Source of the DNA: Bacillus_BA songklensis
GTDB lineage: Bacteria > Bacillota > Bacilli > Bacillales > Bacillaceae_H
Direction of reading: 5' to 3'
Assembly (NCBI RefSeq): GCF_042649685.1
Contig: NZ_JBHRZT010000072.1
Coordinates: forward strand, 372,001-436,000
DNA: 64,000 nt
Position numbers and translations under genes: made by a program. The notes beneath the pieces are model-generated. The model did no database searches and had not been told where the DNA came from. It was given only the letters and a program-made list of their open reading frames with translations. Shown here one piece after another: positions 1 through 8,918 of this stretch. Each line of letters starts with the position of its first letter. Within the stretch, counting starts at the first letter, position 1.

Positions 1-294
1 GAAGTACCGTACATTCAGGGAGAGAGCTTAAAAGACGTGTTAACGTCACAATCTCAATTGAAAGACAAGGCAATGGTCGAGAAATTCGTGACACTTTCAT
101 CCGACTTGATTACACAAGTACAAAATGGGCAGATTTCAGAAGAGGCAGCATCTATCCGTGCACTGATCGATACGTGCGACCTTGCGGTTTATATGCCGCC
201 AATGCGTGCTATACAGCGGGGAATCATTGAAAAGTTAGAAGATGAAAGGGAAAAGGCAGCCATTCAAAACATTGCGGAAACGCTGTTTGAGTGA
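1..294 (+). CDS. yojN: MoxR-type AAA+ ATPase, C-terminal end only (YojN-like)
   Basis: The reading frame is open from the first base and ends 11 bases before yojO, so only the last 97 residues of a longer protein are present. What remains is the helical lid region of a MoxR/NorQ-type AAA+ ATPase; the Walker motifs lie outside the window. The assignment rests mainly on the partner: MoxR ATPases are typically encoded directly upstream of a von Willebrand factor A protein, and the next gene is such a protein (YojO type). The pair probably acts as a chaperone that remodels or inserts cofactors into a target complex. Target unknown. Confidence 0.75.
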   Translation, partial: EVPYIQGESLKDVLTSQSQLKDKAMVEKFVTLSSDLITQVQNGQISEEAASIRALIDTCDLAVYMPPMRAIQRGIIEKLEDEREKAAIQNIAETLFE

Positions 295-305
295 GGTTGT
301 AAACC

Positions 306-2222
306 ATGAGATTTATTAAATTTAATGATAAAAATATCGACTCTTTCTTGTTTATGGAACTTTCGGATCTAGCGAAGACACTCACGAAACAAGATGAAAT
401 TGAAGTCGAGTATGCGTTTAGATCGTACTATGATCCGTTCGCCGGTAAAGTGTATGTCAGTCATTTTTGGGATAACCGCCCGGCACATGAGATGATAAAT
501 GGATTGAAAACGGATGTCTTTCTTCGCAGTATCGGAAGTTATAAGGATACGAAGTTTAAAGAAATCGGCGCTTTTTTGAAAAAAGTAAGAAATCTTTCCG
601 TCTCAAGCTTTGCGAAGCAATTATTGATGGTATGTGAGGATTTGCGTCTTGAAGAAGTATGTAAGCGGGAACGTCCCGGTACGAAGAAAGCATTTGCGGT
701 GCGCCGAAATGTTTATCGAAAATATTTTCAAGACCAGCTTAATGTCAATCTTGTTAAAAGTATACAGACCGATGCGTTCTTTAACGGTTTATTTCTTTTA
801 TTAACGACTGACAATCCTTTTGAAGATATTCCTTCCATTTCGGATTCAATCGATCGTGTCTTGCCGTTCGTCCGCAATGAACTGATGAAAGTGTATGAAG
901 CGAAAACGACCGGCGACATTACAAAAATGGTGGTGGAAATCGCGGAAGTATTGGATGAAGTGCTGGAAAATGACATGCTGAACATGTATTTTCATTTACC
1001 TGAACTTGAGTATGACCAGATAGAAGACGGATTAACGTTTGATGATATCAAACGGCAAGCCAAACTCGATAATGATGATTCACTCGGGAAAATTGCAGAA
1101 GGTGATGAAGATATATATGAAAACCATATGCCGACGCATCACCGCGAAACAAGCAAGGCAACGAAAAGTTTCCTGCAGTTTGACATCGAGCGTGGTTCCA
1201 AAACCGATTTAATGGGCGAGGGAGGTCGTGAAGGAGATGATGGCGACCAGGCGCTTGGAATGGTCCAGGGCTCCGCTCGTAAAAGCAAACGAAACGATTA
1301 TTCCCACATAGAAGCGATGGAAAGCAGACGTGATGAGGAACAGGGCGGCGGTGAAAGCGAGTTTGGAAAAGAAAACAAATATGCTTATCCGGTCTTTAAA
1401 ACCCCTGATATCCCTACGCATGAACACATTCGCAGTTATGAAGAAAACGCAAAAATCATTGCTCCATACCAGAAAAAGCTAAAACAAATGATCGAAAAAA
1501 CGTTGGAACACAAAAAAACGCTGCCGCGAACAGACTTGCATTTCGGCCGGTTGAACAAAAAGCTTCTTCGCTTATTGACGGACGAAAACCCAAGGTTATT
1601 TTATAAGAAACATCAGCCGTCCATTGAGATTGATGCAGTATTCTCTCTGCTGGTGGATTGCTCTGGATCGATGTTTGATAAAATGGATGAAACAAAGCTT
1701 GGAATTACCTTATTCCACGAAGCCTTAAAATCCATTCGTGTACCGCATGAAGTCGTCGGCTTCTGGGAAGATACGAATGAGGCGACAGAAACGAAACAGC
1801 CGAATTACTTTAATACGGTGATTGATTTCACTTCATCCATCAAACGAAAAAGCGGACCAGAAATTATGCAGCTTGAACCGGAAGAAGATAATCGTGACGG
1901 GTATGCGATCCGTCATATGGCAAAGAGACTGATGGAACGCTCCGAGGCCCAAAAGTTTTTACTTGTATTTTCAGACGGGGAACCGGCTGCAATGGGGTAC
2001 GAGCAAAACGGGATCATCGATACGCATGAAGCCGTTTTGGATGCAAGAAAGCAAGGAATCGAAGTCATCAATGTCTTTTTGTCGAACGGCTATATTGACG
2101 AAGGACAGCAAAAGACCATCCAGAATATTTACGGAAAGTACAGCATACTTGTGCCGAATGTCGATGAATTGCCGGATGTTTTATTCCCGCTCTTACGGAA
2201 ATTGCTTCATAAAAGTATTTAA
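306..2222 (+). CDS. yojO: VWA-domain protein YojO (NorD/CoxE-like partner of MoxR ATPase)
   Basis: The product is 638 residues, the length of B. subtilis YojO. The N-terminal two thirds are charged and helical with an acidic, low-complexity linker (about residues 250-370). The C-terminal third is a von Willebrand factor A domain with an intact metal-ion-dependent adhesion site, DCSGS at residues 451-455, followed by a second conserved segment ending in FSDGEPA. It follows yojN by 11 bases, so both are probably co-transcribed. In MoxR/VWA pairs the VWA protein recruits the substrate while the ATPase drives remodelling. The protein has no signal peptide and should be cytoplasmic. Confidence 0.88.
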   Translation: MRFIKFNDKNIDSFLFMELSDLAKTLTKQDEIEVEYAFRSYYDPFAGKVYVSHFWDNRPAHEMINGLKTDVFLRSIGSYKDTKFKEIGAFLKKVRNLSVSSFAKQLLMVCEDLRLEEVCKRERPGTKKAFAVRRNVYRKYFQDQLNVNLVKSIQTDAFFNGLFLLLTTDNPFEDIPSISDSIDRVLPFVRNELMKVYEAKTTGDITKMVVEIAEVLDEVLENDMLNMYFHLPELEYDQIEDGLTFDDIKRQAKLDNDDSLGKIAEGDEDIYENHMPTHHRETSKATKSFLQFDIERGSKTDLMGEGGREGDDGDQALGMVQGSARKSKRNDYSHIEAMESRRDEEQGGGESEFGKENKYAYPVFKTPDIPTHEHIRSYEENAKIIAPYQKKLKQMIEKTLEHKKTLPRTDLHFGRLNKKLLRLLTDENPRLFYKKHQPSIEIDAVFSLLVDCSGSMFDKMDETKLGITLFHEALKSIRVPHEVVGFWEDTNEATETKQPNYFNTVIDFTSSIKRKSGPEIMQLEPEEDNRDGYAIRHMAKRLMERSEAQKFLLVFSDGEPAAMGYEQNGIIDTHEAVLDARKQGIEVINVFLSNGYIDEGQQKTIQNIYGKYSILVPNVDELPDVLFPLLRKLLHKSI

Positions 2223-2228
2223 TAACAC

Positions 2229-2292
2229 GGGGCTGACTCAAAAGCCTTCGGGCAAGGGCAATCATCTATTTTTTCTGCAATGAACTTCCATA
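2229..2292 (-). repeat. Truncated copy of dispersed MITE-like element (family B)
   Basis: Begins GGGGCTGACTCAAAAG just after yojO and continues with a stretch matching the reverse complement of the right end of the element at 35044-35206 (shared ATCATCTATTTTT and CTGC(A/G)ATGAAC blocks). Only one end survives. The remaining bases up to 2516 hold a small hairpin near 2381-2408 and no gene. Confidence 0.7.
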
Positions 2293-2516
2293 TATGTAAA
2301 CATAAGGACGAACGGGGAGCTAAACAAGACCGCATGAATCGGGGCGGAGATTACAACACTAACAATGGATGCGATGGTTAAGGCCGTTCTCAGTTATTGA
2401 CTGAACGGGACAGTATCCAAAAAAAGCAGTAATAAAACGCGGGATGGAATGACGGTTATGCCGGTTGATTCATATTCTGGGTTTTCTTTCATCGTAATCT
2501 GCCGAGGAGGGGTCAG

Positions 2517-2744
2517 ATGGCACAAGAACTTCTGCAAGAAGAGCTCACGCAAGAGCAAAAAAACATCAAGAAAGCGGATGTAGGTGACACAATTGAGTTT
2601 AAACAAGGGGAACGAAAAGGGCGAAAGGCAAAAGTGATTGCTGTCCGGGAGAACTCGGTCATCGCCGAGATTGGAAAAAATCCAAATACCGGCGAACCAA
2701 TTCGTACGGTCGTCAATCATAAAAATTACAAAAAGACGAAATAA
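2517..2744 (+). CDS. DUF2187 (KOW-like) small protein, YkvS family
   Basis: A 75-residue basic protein. The C-terminal RTVVNHKNYK block and the KADVGDTIEFKQGERKG segment match the DUF2187/YkvS family of Bacillus, which has a KOW-like beta-barrel fold. The first 17 residues are a glutamine/glutamate-rich extension beyond the usual length of about 60. A strong ribosome site (GAGGAGGGG) sits seven bases before the ATG. It is followed at once by a terminator, so it is the last gene of its transcript. Function of the family is not established; KOW domains often bind RNA or ribosomal components. Confidence 0.75.
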   Translation: MAQELLQEELTQEQKNIKKADVGDTIEFKQGERKGRKAKVIAVRENSVIAEIGKNPNTGEPIRTVVNHKNYKKTK

Positions 2745-2776
2745 CGAAAGGAGTGGATGCCCACTCCTTTCGTTTT
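2745..2776 (+). terminator. Rho-independent terminator after the DUF2187 gene
   Basis: Perfect 12-bp stem CGAAAGGAGTGG / CCACTCCTTTCG with a four-base loop, followed by TTTT. It starts directly after the stop codon. Confidence 0.9.
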
Positions 2777-2820
2777 AAGAAGGTTCCCTAGGTCATTTTC
2801 CTTTATAAGAAAAACAAGGA

Positions 2821-3582
2821 TTATCTTCCAATAAACTCTTGTGTCCAATACCCTTCACTTGTTGTGTGTCCTACTCCAATGTGAGTAAAGCGGCTATTTA
2901 AAATATTGGCACGGTGCCCGGGACTATTCATCCAATCGCTGACCACTTGTTCAGCTGTCTGCTGTCCCTGTGCAATGTTTTCCCCTGCAGATGTGTAGGA
3001 AATGCCAAACCTTTTCATCATCTCAAAAGGTGAACCATAAGTCGGACTTGTATGCGAAAAATAATGATTATCAAGCATGTCTCTTGCCTTTGTTTGGGCC
3101 ATATTAGACAACTCAGCGTCCATCTGCAGTCCTGGAAGGCCATTTTGCCTGCGCTGCTCGTTCGTGAGTTGAACGACTTGCTGAATCAAGGAGTCTCCGT
3201 TAACATCAGAAGGGGGCGGAGCGGGTACCCATGGGGCCATTTGGCCGGTATCCGGATTATTAATAGTATTCAAATTCGTATTCATGTTTGTGTTCATATT
3301 GTAGTCTTGAGGGGTATTCATCATATTGTTATTTGGTACCCTGCTGCTTCTGGCCTTGATGGACATACGGTCAGTGTTGTAAGAAACCGGCTCTCCTGTA
3401 ATTCGTCCATTTTCGGTATTAACCACTTTTACAGGGGAAGGTGTTTTTTCATTTCTGTTTTCTTCCCTATTTTCATTCATGTTTTCTGCCCCGAGGTTTC
3501 TTCTATCAGTGTTACAGCCGCTTATGACAGCTAAGGAAAGAATGAATATGAGAGTTCCTGTTAATACATGTAACTTCTTCAT
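2821..3582 (-). CDS. CAP/SCP-domain lipoprotein, YkwD-like
   Basis: The start is placed at the ATG at 3582 because it follows AAAGGAG and opens a signal peptide; a longer frame adds 20 unconserved residues. The 253-residue product has a lipobox ending ISGC (Cys23), then a low-complexity linker rich in Asn, Met and Thr (about residues 40-125), then a C-terminal CAP (SCP/PR1) domain with the family landmarks HYFSHTSP, GENIA, SPGHRANIL and HIGVG. It should be anchored to the outer face of the membrane. Related YkwD/SafA-associated proteins are common in endospore formers; enzymatic function unknown. Confidence 0.85.
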   Translation of the reverse strand: MKKLHVLTGTLIFILSLAVISGCNTDRRNLGAENMNENREENRNEKTPSPVKVVNTENGRITGEPVSYNTDRMSIKARSSRVPNNNMMNTPQDYNMNTNMNTNLNTINNPDTGQMAPWVPAPPPSDVNGDSLIQQVVQLTNEQRRQNGLPGLQMDAELSNMAQTKARDMLDNHYFSHTSPTYGSPFEMMKRFGISYTSAGENIAQGQQTAEQVVSDWMNSPGHRANILNSRFTHIGVGHTTSEGYWTQEFIGR

Positions 3583-3950
3583 GATGATACTCCTTTTTTG
3601 CTGATTTTTATCGTTTTTATCTTGACTTTTATAGTGTTCCATTTAATAAGAGAGACACTCTTGGAAAAAAACGCATGCCATATCATTTGCTTTATGATAA
3701 AAATGAATATTCAGACATCAACAAAGAGGGAACGATGGATGAGGAGGGACCTTTTGGATTTGGAGTGTTTTAGATGGGAAACTAATTCTGTTATGGAAAA
3801 AAGTATTTTGCTTGAAATAGAAGATCTGCTGATAATATTGATTCCAGGCAAGTCTGGGGAAAAGGGGAAGAAGAGGATGTTGTATAAAATTTTCCACCTT
3901 GTGGCAAGGTAACTTTTGTTGAGATTTTACCTATCAAGGAGGAAACAATT
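3583..3950. other. Intergenic region with no supported gene
   Basis: Promoter region for the divergent CAP lipoprotein and the gene at 3951. A 104-codon open frame spans 3598-3912 but has no good ribosome site, a mixed hydrophobic/basic composition and no recognisable domain. Short in-frame pieces such as MDEEGPFGFGVF end at stops. Confidence 0.5.
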
Positions 3951-4235
3951 ATGCAAAATGTTCAACAAGTGTTAGGGGAAGCAAAGGAAGCGCTTCAACA
4001 GGCGATGCAAAATCCGCAATTAGCACAGGAGCAACTGCAGCAAGCAGCCCAAAATCTTCAAGCATGCATTGGCAGTCTACAAGGGGATTCTGCCATCATG
4101 CTCCAAGATGTGTATAACGCGGTACATAATGCATGCAATGCGGCGAAACAGCCCGAGAACGCACAAGCAACCCAAAATTCGTATGAACAGGCCATTCGCG
4201 CTTGCGAACAAGCAGAAGGAAGCCTGGGTATGTAG
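3951..4235 (+). CDS. Small Gln/Ala-rich helical protein
   Basis: A 94-residue protein preceded by AAGGAGGAAAC at ideal distance. It is very rich in Gln and Ala and should form an amphipathic helical bundle; three Cys residues occur (in QACIG, HNACN and IRACE) at helix-compatible spacing. I do not recognise the family. Strong initiation signals and the run of small soluble proteins that follows (YfhD-like, then spore protein) suggest a stress or sporulation product, but that is inference from context. Confidence 0.65.
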   Translation: MQNVQQVLGEAKEALQQAMQNPQLAQEQLQQAAQNLQACIGSLQGDSAIMLQDVYNAVHNACNAAKQPENAQATQNSYEQAIRACEQAEGSLGM

Positions 4236-4328
4236 AAGGATCCCGTCAGAAAGAACTAGGCTTTCTTGTTGAATGTTTTTATCGTGTTATCCCATACTAA
4301 TGAAAAAGAAGAGGAAGGATGAATTGAT

Positions 4329-4499
4329 ATGGGAACATGGAATAATGAAGCCGCACCGAATAATAACCTGCCCGCAGCGGTAATCCGTTCGTCTAAGCTT
4401 GTTTCAAGGAAAAAGCAAGCAGGGCATGAGTTTTCAGAGGAACTCGCCGATGGCGGAGAACGTGATGAAGCTATTGAACATCAACGAAAAAATGAGTAA
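4329..4499 (+). CDS. YfhD-family small hydrophilic protein
   Basis: A 56-residue protein, too short for most gene callers. Its middle, EFSEELADG followed by an acidic/basic tail, resembles the YfhD family found across spore-forming Bacillaceae. A ribosome site (GAGGAAGGA) lies upstream of the ATG. The protein is hydrophilic, lacks Cys and has no membrane segment. Function unknown; many proteins of this size and composition in Bacillaceae are made during sporulation. Family assignment is from memory of the motif. Confidence 0.6.
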   Translation: MGTWNNEAAPNNNLPAAVIRSSKLVSRKKQAGHEFSEELADGGERDEAIEHQRKNE

Positions 4500-4568
4500 A
4501 GCGGTTATGGGAAAATGCTCATGATCATATTGTTGCGGTGGAAGAGCGGATTGTGAAAGATGGAATGA

Positions 4569-4886
4569 ATGGACATAATCATGGATAAAAAAGGATACGC
4601 TACTCATATATATCATAATGAGGTGAGATTAGTGGACGCGAAATATTTTGATGGAGATGTCCTGGGATCAGCATTAACGTTTATTCATGATAACGGTCAA
4701 GAAACGAAGTGTTCCGTGAACGATATATTTGAGATTAACGGAAGGAAATATGCCGTTCTGACCGGTCATGGGCACGAAACCGTCATGGAATTGCGTGAGG
4801 ATGCAAGGCACTCCTCTTACTTTATGAAAGTTCAAGAGCATGAAGCGGAACATCTATTACATTCTTATCGACAACAACGTATATAA
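4569..4886 (+). CDS. Conserved hypothetical protein, DUF1292-like pattern
   Basis: A 105-residue protein. A pattern of short beta strands ending in FEINGRKYAVLTGHG recalls the DUF1292 (YrzB-like) family, where a similar 'ei.Gk.Y.vL' motif occurs, but the match is weak. The C-terminus is His- and Glu-rich. The start is uncertain: ATG at 4569 and ATG at 4581 are both in frame and neither has a strong ribosome site. A terminator follows 9 bases after the stop. Confidence 0.6.
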   Translation: MDIIMDKKGYATHIYHNEVRLVDAKYFDGDVLGSALTFIHDNGQETKCSVNDIFEINGRKYAVLTGHGHETVMELREDARHSSYFMKVQEHEAEHLLHSYRQQRI

Positions 4887-4894
4887 ACAAACGG

Positions 4895-4926
4895 GAGGAT
4901 AGCTATAAAAAGTCTATCCTCTTTTT
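4895..4926 (+). terminator. Rho-independent terminator
   Basis: GAGGATAG / CTATCCTC stem with a 12-base loop (AT-rich) and TTTTT tail, ending the small-gene run 3951-4886. Confidence 0.8.
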
Positions 4927-5093
4927 ATATGGAAAAAGAGAGAGTATTATCCCCGCATTGGATTGGAAAAGTGTGAACGCGCTTTTTATGTTCCTAGAAA
5001 AAAATAGTTTGGTGAGGCGGCTTCTTGAGAAGAAGAGAAACACAGCCTCTCATCTCCATTAACACGGTTATGATTCAAAATTCTAGTTGACGT

Positions 5094-5131
5094 AAAAAAG
5101 AGAGTGGCTCTATCACCACCCTCTTTTTTAA
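5094..5131. terminator. Stem-loop with flanking A- and T-runs
   Basis: AAAAAAGAG...AGTGG ctctat CACCAC...CTCTTTTTT; could terminate in either direction. It lies alone in the 4887-5328 gap, in which I see no gene. Confidence 0.6.
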
Positions 5132-5328
5132 TCTCCAAACACACGGCAAACATAAAGTCAAAATAACAAGGAGATGAAGGGAGGGAGTCTTACAAGTTGC
5201 TTGTTAACCCTGTTCCTCTCAACAGTCTTATTATGAATGTTTTTTTCTCTATTATTCATCCAAAATTTACAAGGTATGGATTTTTTGAATGAAAGGGACC
5301 TTAAGAATACAAAAGGAGGTGAAGACAA

Positions 5329-5544
5329 ATGTCAAACCGCAGTGCTGGTCGTAACCGATTATTAGTACAAGGTGCAGAACAAGCTTTACAACAAATGAAA
5401 TTTGAAATCGCTTCTGAATTCGGTGTGCAACTTGGAGCTGATACAACATCTCGTGCAAATGGTTCAGTAGGTGGCGAAATTACAAAGCGTCTTGTTGCTA
5501 CAGCTCAATCTCAATTATCAGGACAAGCTGGTATGATGCGCTAA
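5329..5544 (+). CDS. Alpha/beta-type small acid-soluble spore protein
   Basis: The 71-residue product has both hallmarks of alpha/beta-type SASPs: the N-terminal block around the germination-protease site (KFEIASEFGV, residues 24-33) and the C-terminal block SVGGEITKRLVA (residues 46-57). These proteins coat spore DNA, shield it from UV and heat, and are degraded by Gpr at germination. An AAAGGAGGTG ribosome site sits six bases before the ATG. Single-gene transcription is likely. Which paralogue (sspA-D) cannot be told from one copy. Confidence 0.95.
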   Translation: MSNRSAGRNRLLVQGAEQALQQMKFEIASEFGVQLGADTTSRANGSVGGEITKRLVATAQSQLSGQAGMMR

Positions 5545-6582
5545 TCGAACGAATGAATCCCTTCTCAGGAATTCATCAGGTATAGTTTTAACTTCACATT
5601 AGTGAATGGCTACAGGTTAAAACTAAATAGCTTAATGGCTGAGGCTGCCTATATGAAGGCAGCCTTCCACTATGTTACAGGCAGGGCTTTTTGAGTTTAA
5701 CCGCTCGGTAATCCTGCCCAAAATGCAGGATCACCCGGATACTATATAATAGCAACTCTCCATAACTGAAGGTGAACAAATATGAATACTAGATATGAAA
5801 ATCTCTGGAAATTAAGGGTTTAATCAATTGATCATCTCCACTCTACTCATTGGGCTATCGCCCTTCTCATTCCTTAAGGAGGGGGTCTTCTCACCTAATT
5901 AAGATAAAGAAGAGATGATTCTATATGAATAGACAAAATAAATATAAAATTTAGAATATTTTAAATTTAATGTTGACTATAAAAGTAATGAAAAATATAA
6001 TGTAAATAAAATCCATCCTATTATAAACAATAAATGATTCAACTAGTCATTAAAAATATAATGTGAACGATTCATATGCAAAAGATAAGGTTCCAACTGA
6101 ATGATGAATGAAAACAATTTTTATATAATGATGTCACATTCCTGGATTTACGAGAATTTTACACAAGAACGTTTGGTTAAAATGAAGTGGGGAGACGACC
6201 TCTTCCCATGGTCTCATTAGAGCCGGGCAAACATGAACACGTGTTAAGAATGTTAAGACAAACATTCTTTTTGGTGATACATGCTTTTGCTTGGCTTTTT
6301 TTTATACAACTTTGAACATAATTAAAATAATCATTTGGTAAAAAGTAACAGACATCGACAACATTTGAGGTGGTGGTGGCTGACAGAAAAAAGATTGGGA
6401 CAGGTTCGTTCATAAGGCAAAGAGAAAGTTCATCATCGTTTGCATCCTACATAATCAGTTTAAAGACACGGGGATCAAAACAGATTGGCCATACGGTTGA
6501 GAGAATGGTAAAAGAGAGACAACAAGAGAAAGAGAGAAAATGTCTGCAGGGAGCTTACTAAAATAAGAAAAGAGGGATAGGG
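5545..6582. other. Long intergenic region with hairpins, no supported gene
   Basis: More than 1 kb without a convincing gene. It holds a 9-bp hairpin at 5642-5667 (AGGCTGCCT/AGGCAGCCT, no T-run), a second hairpin at 5705-5738 (GGTaATCCTGC / GCAGGATcACC), a very AT-rich stretch 5920-6170, and a structured GC-richer segment near 6188-6260. A 63-codon frame at 6370-6561 is basic and unlike any family I know; I leave it uncalled. The segment 6180-6340 may be the leader of the transport operon. Confidence 0.5.
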
Positions 6583-7395
6583 ATGAAAAAGCGGATAAGT
6601 GTAATTCTCACAATCATGATCGTCATGATGCTGGCGGCATGCGGAAGCCAGGGAACGAGCAGTAAATCGGGGTCTGGAGGAAAGAGTGAAGAGTCAGGAT
6701 CGTTGGCAAGGATTCAAAAAGAAAAAGTAATTAATATTGGCATTGAAGGAGTGTACCCTCCATTCAACTATCATGATCAAAGTGATAAATTAGTAGGTTT
6801 TGATGTGGATATTGCTGAAGAGCTAGCATCCAGAATGGGAGTGAAGGCCAATTTTGTAGAGACACCGTGGGATACGATCATCGGAGGATTACTTTCCAAC
6901 AAGTATGACATCATTGTCTCCAGTATGGCGATTACACCGGAGCGGCAGAAAAAAGTGGATTTTACCGATCCGTATTATCATACAGGTGCACAATTATTCG
7001 TCAATAAAGGATATGACCGTGTAAAAGATCCAGAGAAAGATTTGCAAGGAAAAAAAATCGGGGTAGCAATCGGAACAACTTTTGAGAAAAAGGCGGTGGA
7101 GCTTGGTGCCCAAGTAACAAACTATAAAAGTGATTTGCTTACATTCCAGGATTTGGCTGTTAATCGCGTGGAAGGTGTCATTACGGATAAAGCGGTTGGC
7201 GCCCGCATCATTAAAGAAAATGGGTATCCATTTGAATCCATTGGCGATGTCCTTTACGAAGAAGAAGCGGGGATTTCACTTAACAAAGGTGAAGACGCAC
7301 TAAAAGAAGAAATCAACAAACATTTAAAAGCCATGATGGATGATGGCACATACGAAAAAATAAGCGTGAAATGGTTTGGTGAAGATATCCGCTAA
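6583..7395 (+). CDS. Amino-acid ABC transporter, substrate-binding lipoprotein (family 3)
   Basis: The 270-residue protein opens with a signal peptide and lipobox LAAC (Cys20), followed by a Ser/Gly linker and a family-3 solute-binding domain: the GVYPPFNYHD start, GFDVDIAEELA, then MAITPERQKKVDFTDPYY, and the second-lobe KIGVAIGTT. These are signature positions for binding polar amino acids or amino-acid derivatives. It is the first gene of a seven-gene run (spacing 11 bases to the permease). It delivers the ligand to the membrane permease. The downstream dehydrogenase subunits suggest an imino acid, D-amino acid or opine ligand, which is inference. Confidence 0.9.
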   Translation: MKKRISVILTIMIVMMLAACGSQGTSSKSGSGGKSEESGSLARIQKEKVINIGIEGVYPPFNYHDQSDKLVGFDVDIAEELASRMGVKANFVETPWDTIIGGLLSNKYDIIVSSMAITPERQKKVDFTDPYYHTGAQLFVNKGYDRVKDPEKDLQGKKIGVAIGTTFEKKAVELGAQVTNYKSDLLTFQDLAVNRVEGVITDKAVGARIIKENGYPFESIGDVLYEEEAGISLNKGEDALKEEINKHLKAMMDDGTYEKISVKWFGEDIR

Positions 7396-7406
7396 GGGGG
7401 GAGAAT

Positions 7407-8063
7407 ATGCTCAATTTTTCGTTAATCTCTGATTTTGTACCCTTTATGTTAAAGGCGACGATCGTGACACTTGAGCTTTCAGTTGTCTCCATCGTTTTAG
7501 GATTAGTGGCCGGCTTGTTTATCGCGTTAATGAAAATCTCCAATGTAAAACCGCTTGAGTGGATGGCCGATTTTTATATTTGGATCATACGGGGAACACC
7601 GATGCTCGTTCAGCTTTTCCTCGTTTATTTCGGTTTGCCTCAAATCGGCATTGAATTATCACCGTTTGTCTCATCCGTCATTGCATTAGGGATGAATGCC
7701 GCTGCGTACATTGCGGAAATTTACCGCGGGGGCATTATGTCGATTCCAAAAGGACAGATTGAAGCTGCACAATCGTTGGGAATGCGCTATACCGGTATCA
7801 TGAAGCTTATTGTATTGCCGCAAGCATTTCGAGTAAGTATCCCGGCTCTTGGAAACCAGGCGGTTATGATGTTAAAAGATTCTTCTTTAGCATCCTTGGT
7901 AACCGTGTCGGAGCTAATGATGGTGTCGCAGCGCTACGCTTCAACGAACTATGCCTTTATTGAATTTTACATTGCAGCAGCCTTGCTGTACCTAGTCCTG
8001 ACGACCATTTTCACCTTTATTTTAAACAAAATCGAGCTTCGTTTATCTGTCAGTGAGCAATAG
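7407..8063 (+). CDS. Amino-acid ABC transporter permease (HisM/GlnP type)
   Basis: A 218-residue membrane protein with about five transmembrane helices. It contains IRGTPMLVQ (residues 61-69), typical of polar amino-acid permeases, and the cytoplasmic EAA loop (EAAQSLGMRY, residues 119-128, then LPQA) that docks onto the ATPase. The gene has a GGGGGGAG ribosome site and follows the binding protein by 11 bases. Only one permease is present, so a homodimer is expected. Confidence 0.92.
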   Translation: MLNFSLISDFVPFMLKATIVTLELSVVSIVLGLVAGLFIALMKISNVKPLEWMADFYIWIIRGTPMLVQLFLVYFGLPQIGIELSPFVSSVIALGMNAAAYIAEIYRGGIMSIPKGQIEAAQSLGMRYTGIMKLIVLPQAFRVSIPALGNQAVMMLKDSSLASLVTVSELMMVSQRYASTNYAFIEFYIAAALLYLVLTTIFTFILNKIELRLSVSEQ

Positions 8064-8838
8064 GGGGGTGACTAAACTGGAGGTTCAAGCCGTTAAAACA
8101 GAAAAAGCAGAGACTATTATTCGAATTGAGAATCTTCATAAACATTTCGATAAATTGGAAGTACTAAAAGGAATCAACTTGACGATCAACAAAGGAGAAG
8201 TAGTGGCCCTAATCGGTGCCAGCGGTTCAGGAAAGAGCACTTTGCTCCGGTGCTTGAATCGTCTCGAAACGATTACCGATGGGAAAATCATTATTGACGA
8301 AATCGTGTTGGACGACTCGGTGAAAAACATCAGCCAAGTCAGGCAGGAAGTAGGGATGGTGTTTCAACAGTTCAACCTGTTCCCGCATATGACGGTATTG
8401 CAAAATATCATGGTCGCCCCTATTCAAGTGTTAAAAAGGAAGAAGGAAGAGGTTGAACAAGAAGCGATTGCCTTGTTAGAAAAGGTGGGGTTAAAGGACA
8501 AAAAAGATGTGTATCCGAAAAAGCTCTCGGGCGGCCAGCAGCAACGTGTCGCGATTGCACGGGCCCTGGCGATGAAACCGAAAATCATGCTTTTTGACGA
8601 ACCGACGTCTGCCCTCGATCCCGAGTTGGTGGGAGAAGTCTTGCAAGTCATGAAACAACTGGCACAAGAAGGCATGACCATGATTATCGTGACCCATGAA
8701 ATGGGATTCGCCCAAGAAGTGGCGGATCGGGTGGTGTTTATGCATAACGGAAGAATCGAAGAGCAGGGGGACCCGAAAGTTGTCTTATCTAACCCGACTA
8801 GCGAAAGATTGTCGTCCTTTTTGCGTATCGTGAAATAA
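8053..8838 (+). CDS. Amino-acid ABC transporter ATP-binding protein
   Basis: Complete ABC ATPase: Walker A GASGSGKST (55-63), Q-loop QQFNLFPHM, signature LSGGQQQR (158-165), Walker B IMLFDE (178-183) and switch His215. It is of the GlnQ/HisP type that powers polar amino-acid uptake. The start is uncertain: the GTG at 8053 overlaps the permease by 11 bases, while a GTG at 8068 follows the permease stop directly and sits beside a G-rich stretch; conserved sequence begins near residue 22 either way. Confidence 0.92.
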   Translation: MSNRGVTKLEVQAVKTEKAETIIRIENLHKHFDKLEVLKGINLTINKGEVVALIGASGSGKSTLLRCLNRLETITDGKIIIDEIVLDDSVKNISQVRQEVGMVFQQFNLFPHMTVLQNIMVAPIQVLKRKKEEVEQEAIALLEKVGLKDKKDVYPKKLSGGQQQRVAIARALAMKPKIMLFDEPTSALDPELVGEVLQVMKQLAQEGMTMIIVTHEMGFAQEVADRVVFMHNGRIEEQGDPKVVLSNPTSERLSSFLRIVK

Positions 8839-8918
8839 AAAGAAATAAGGATGATAGAAGGGGGGATGACCTTTTGAGTCAGTCCCCTCTATTGTGAAAT
8901 GAGAGGGAGTCGGGAAAG

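Noticed and set aside
3598..3912. 104-codon frame between the CAP lipoprotein and the Gln/Ala-rich protein
   Set aside because: No ribosome site, odd composition, and it covers the divergent promoter region.
6180..6340. SAM or lysine riboswitch upstream of the amino-acid transporter operon
   Set aside because: AGCCGGGCAA recalls the S-box core, but the other conserved segments (kink-turn, P4 and anti-terminator pairs) are missing.
6370..6561. 63-codon basic frame before the ABC operon
   Set aside because: No family, no clear ribosome site at its start; most likely operon leader DNA.
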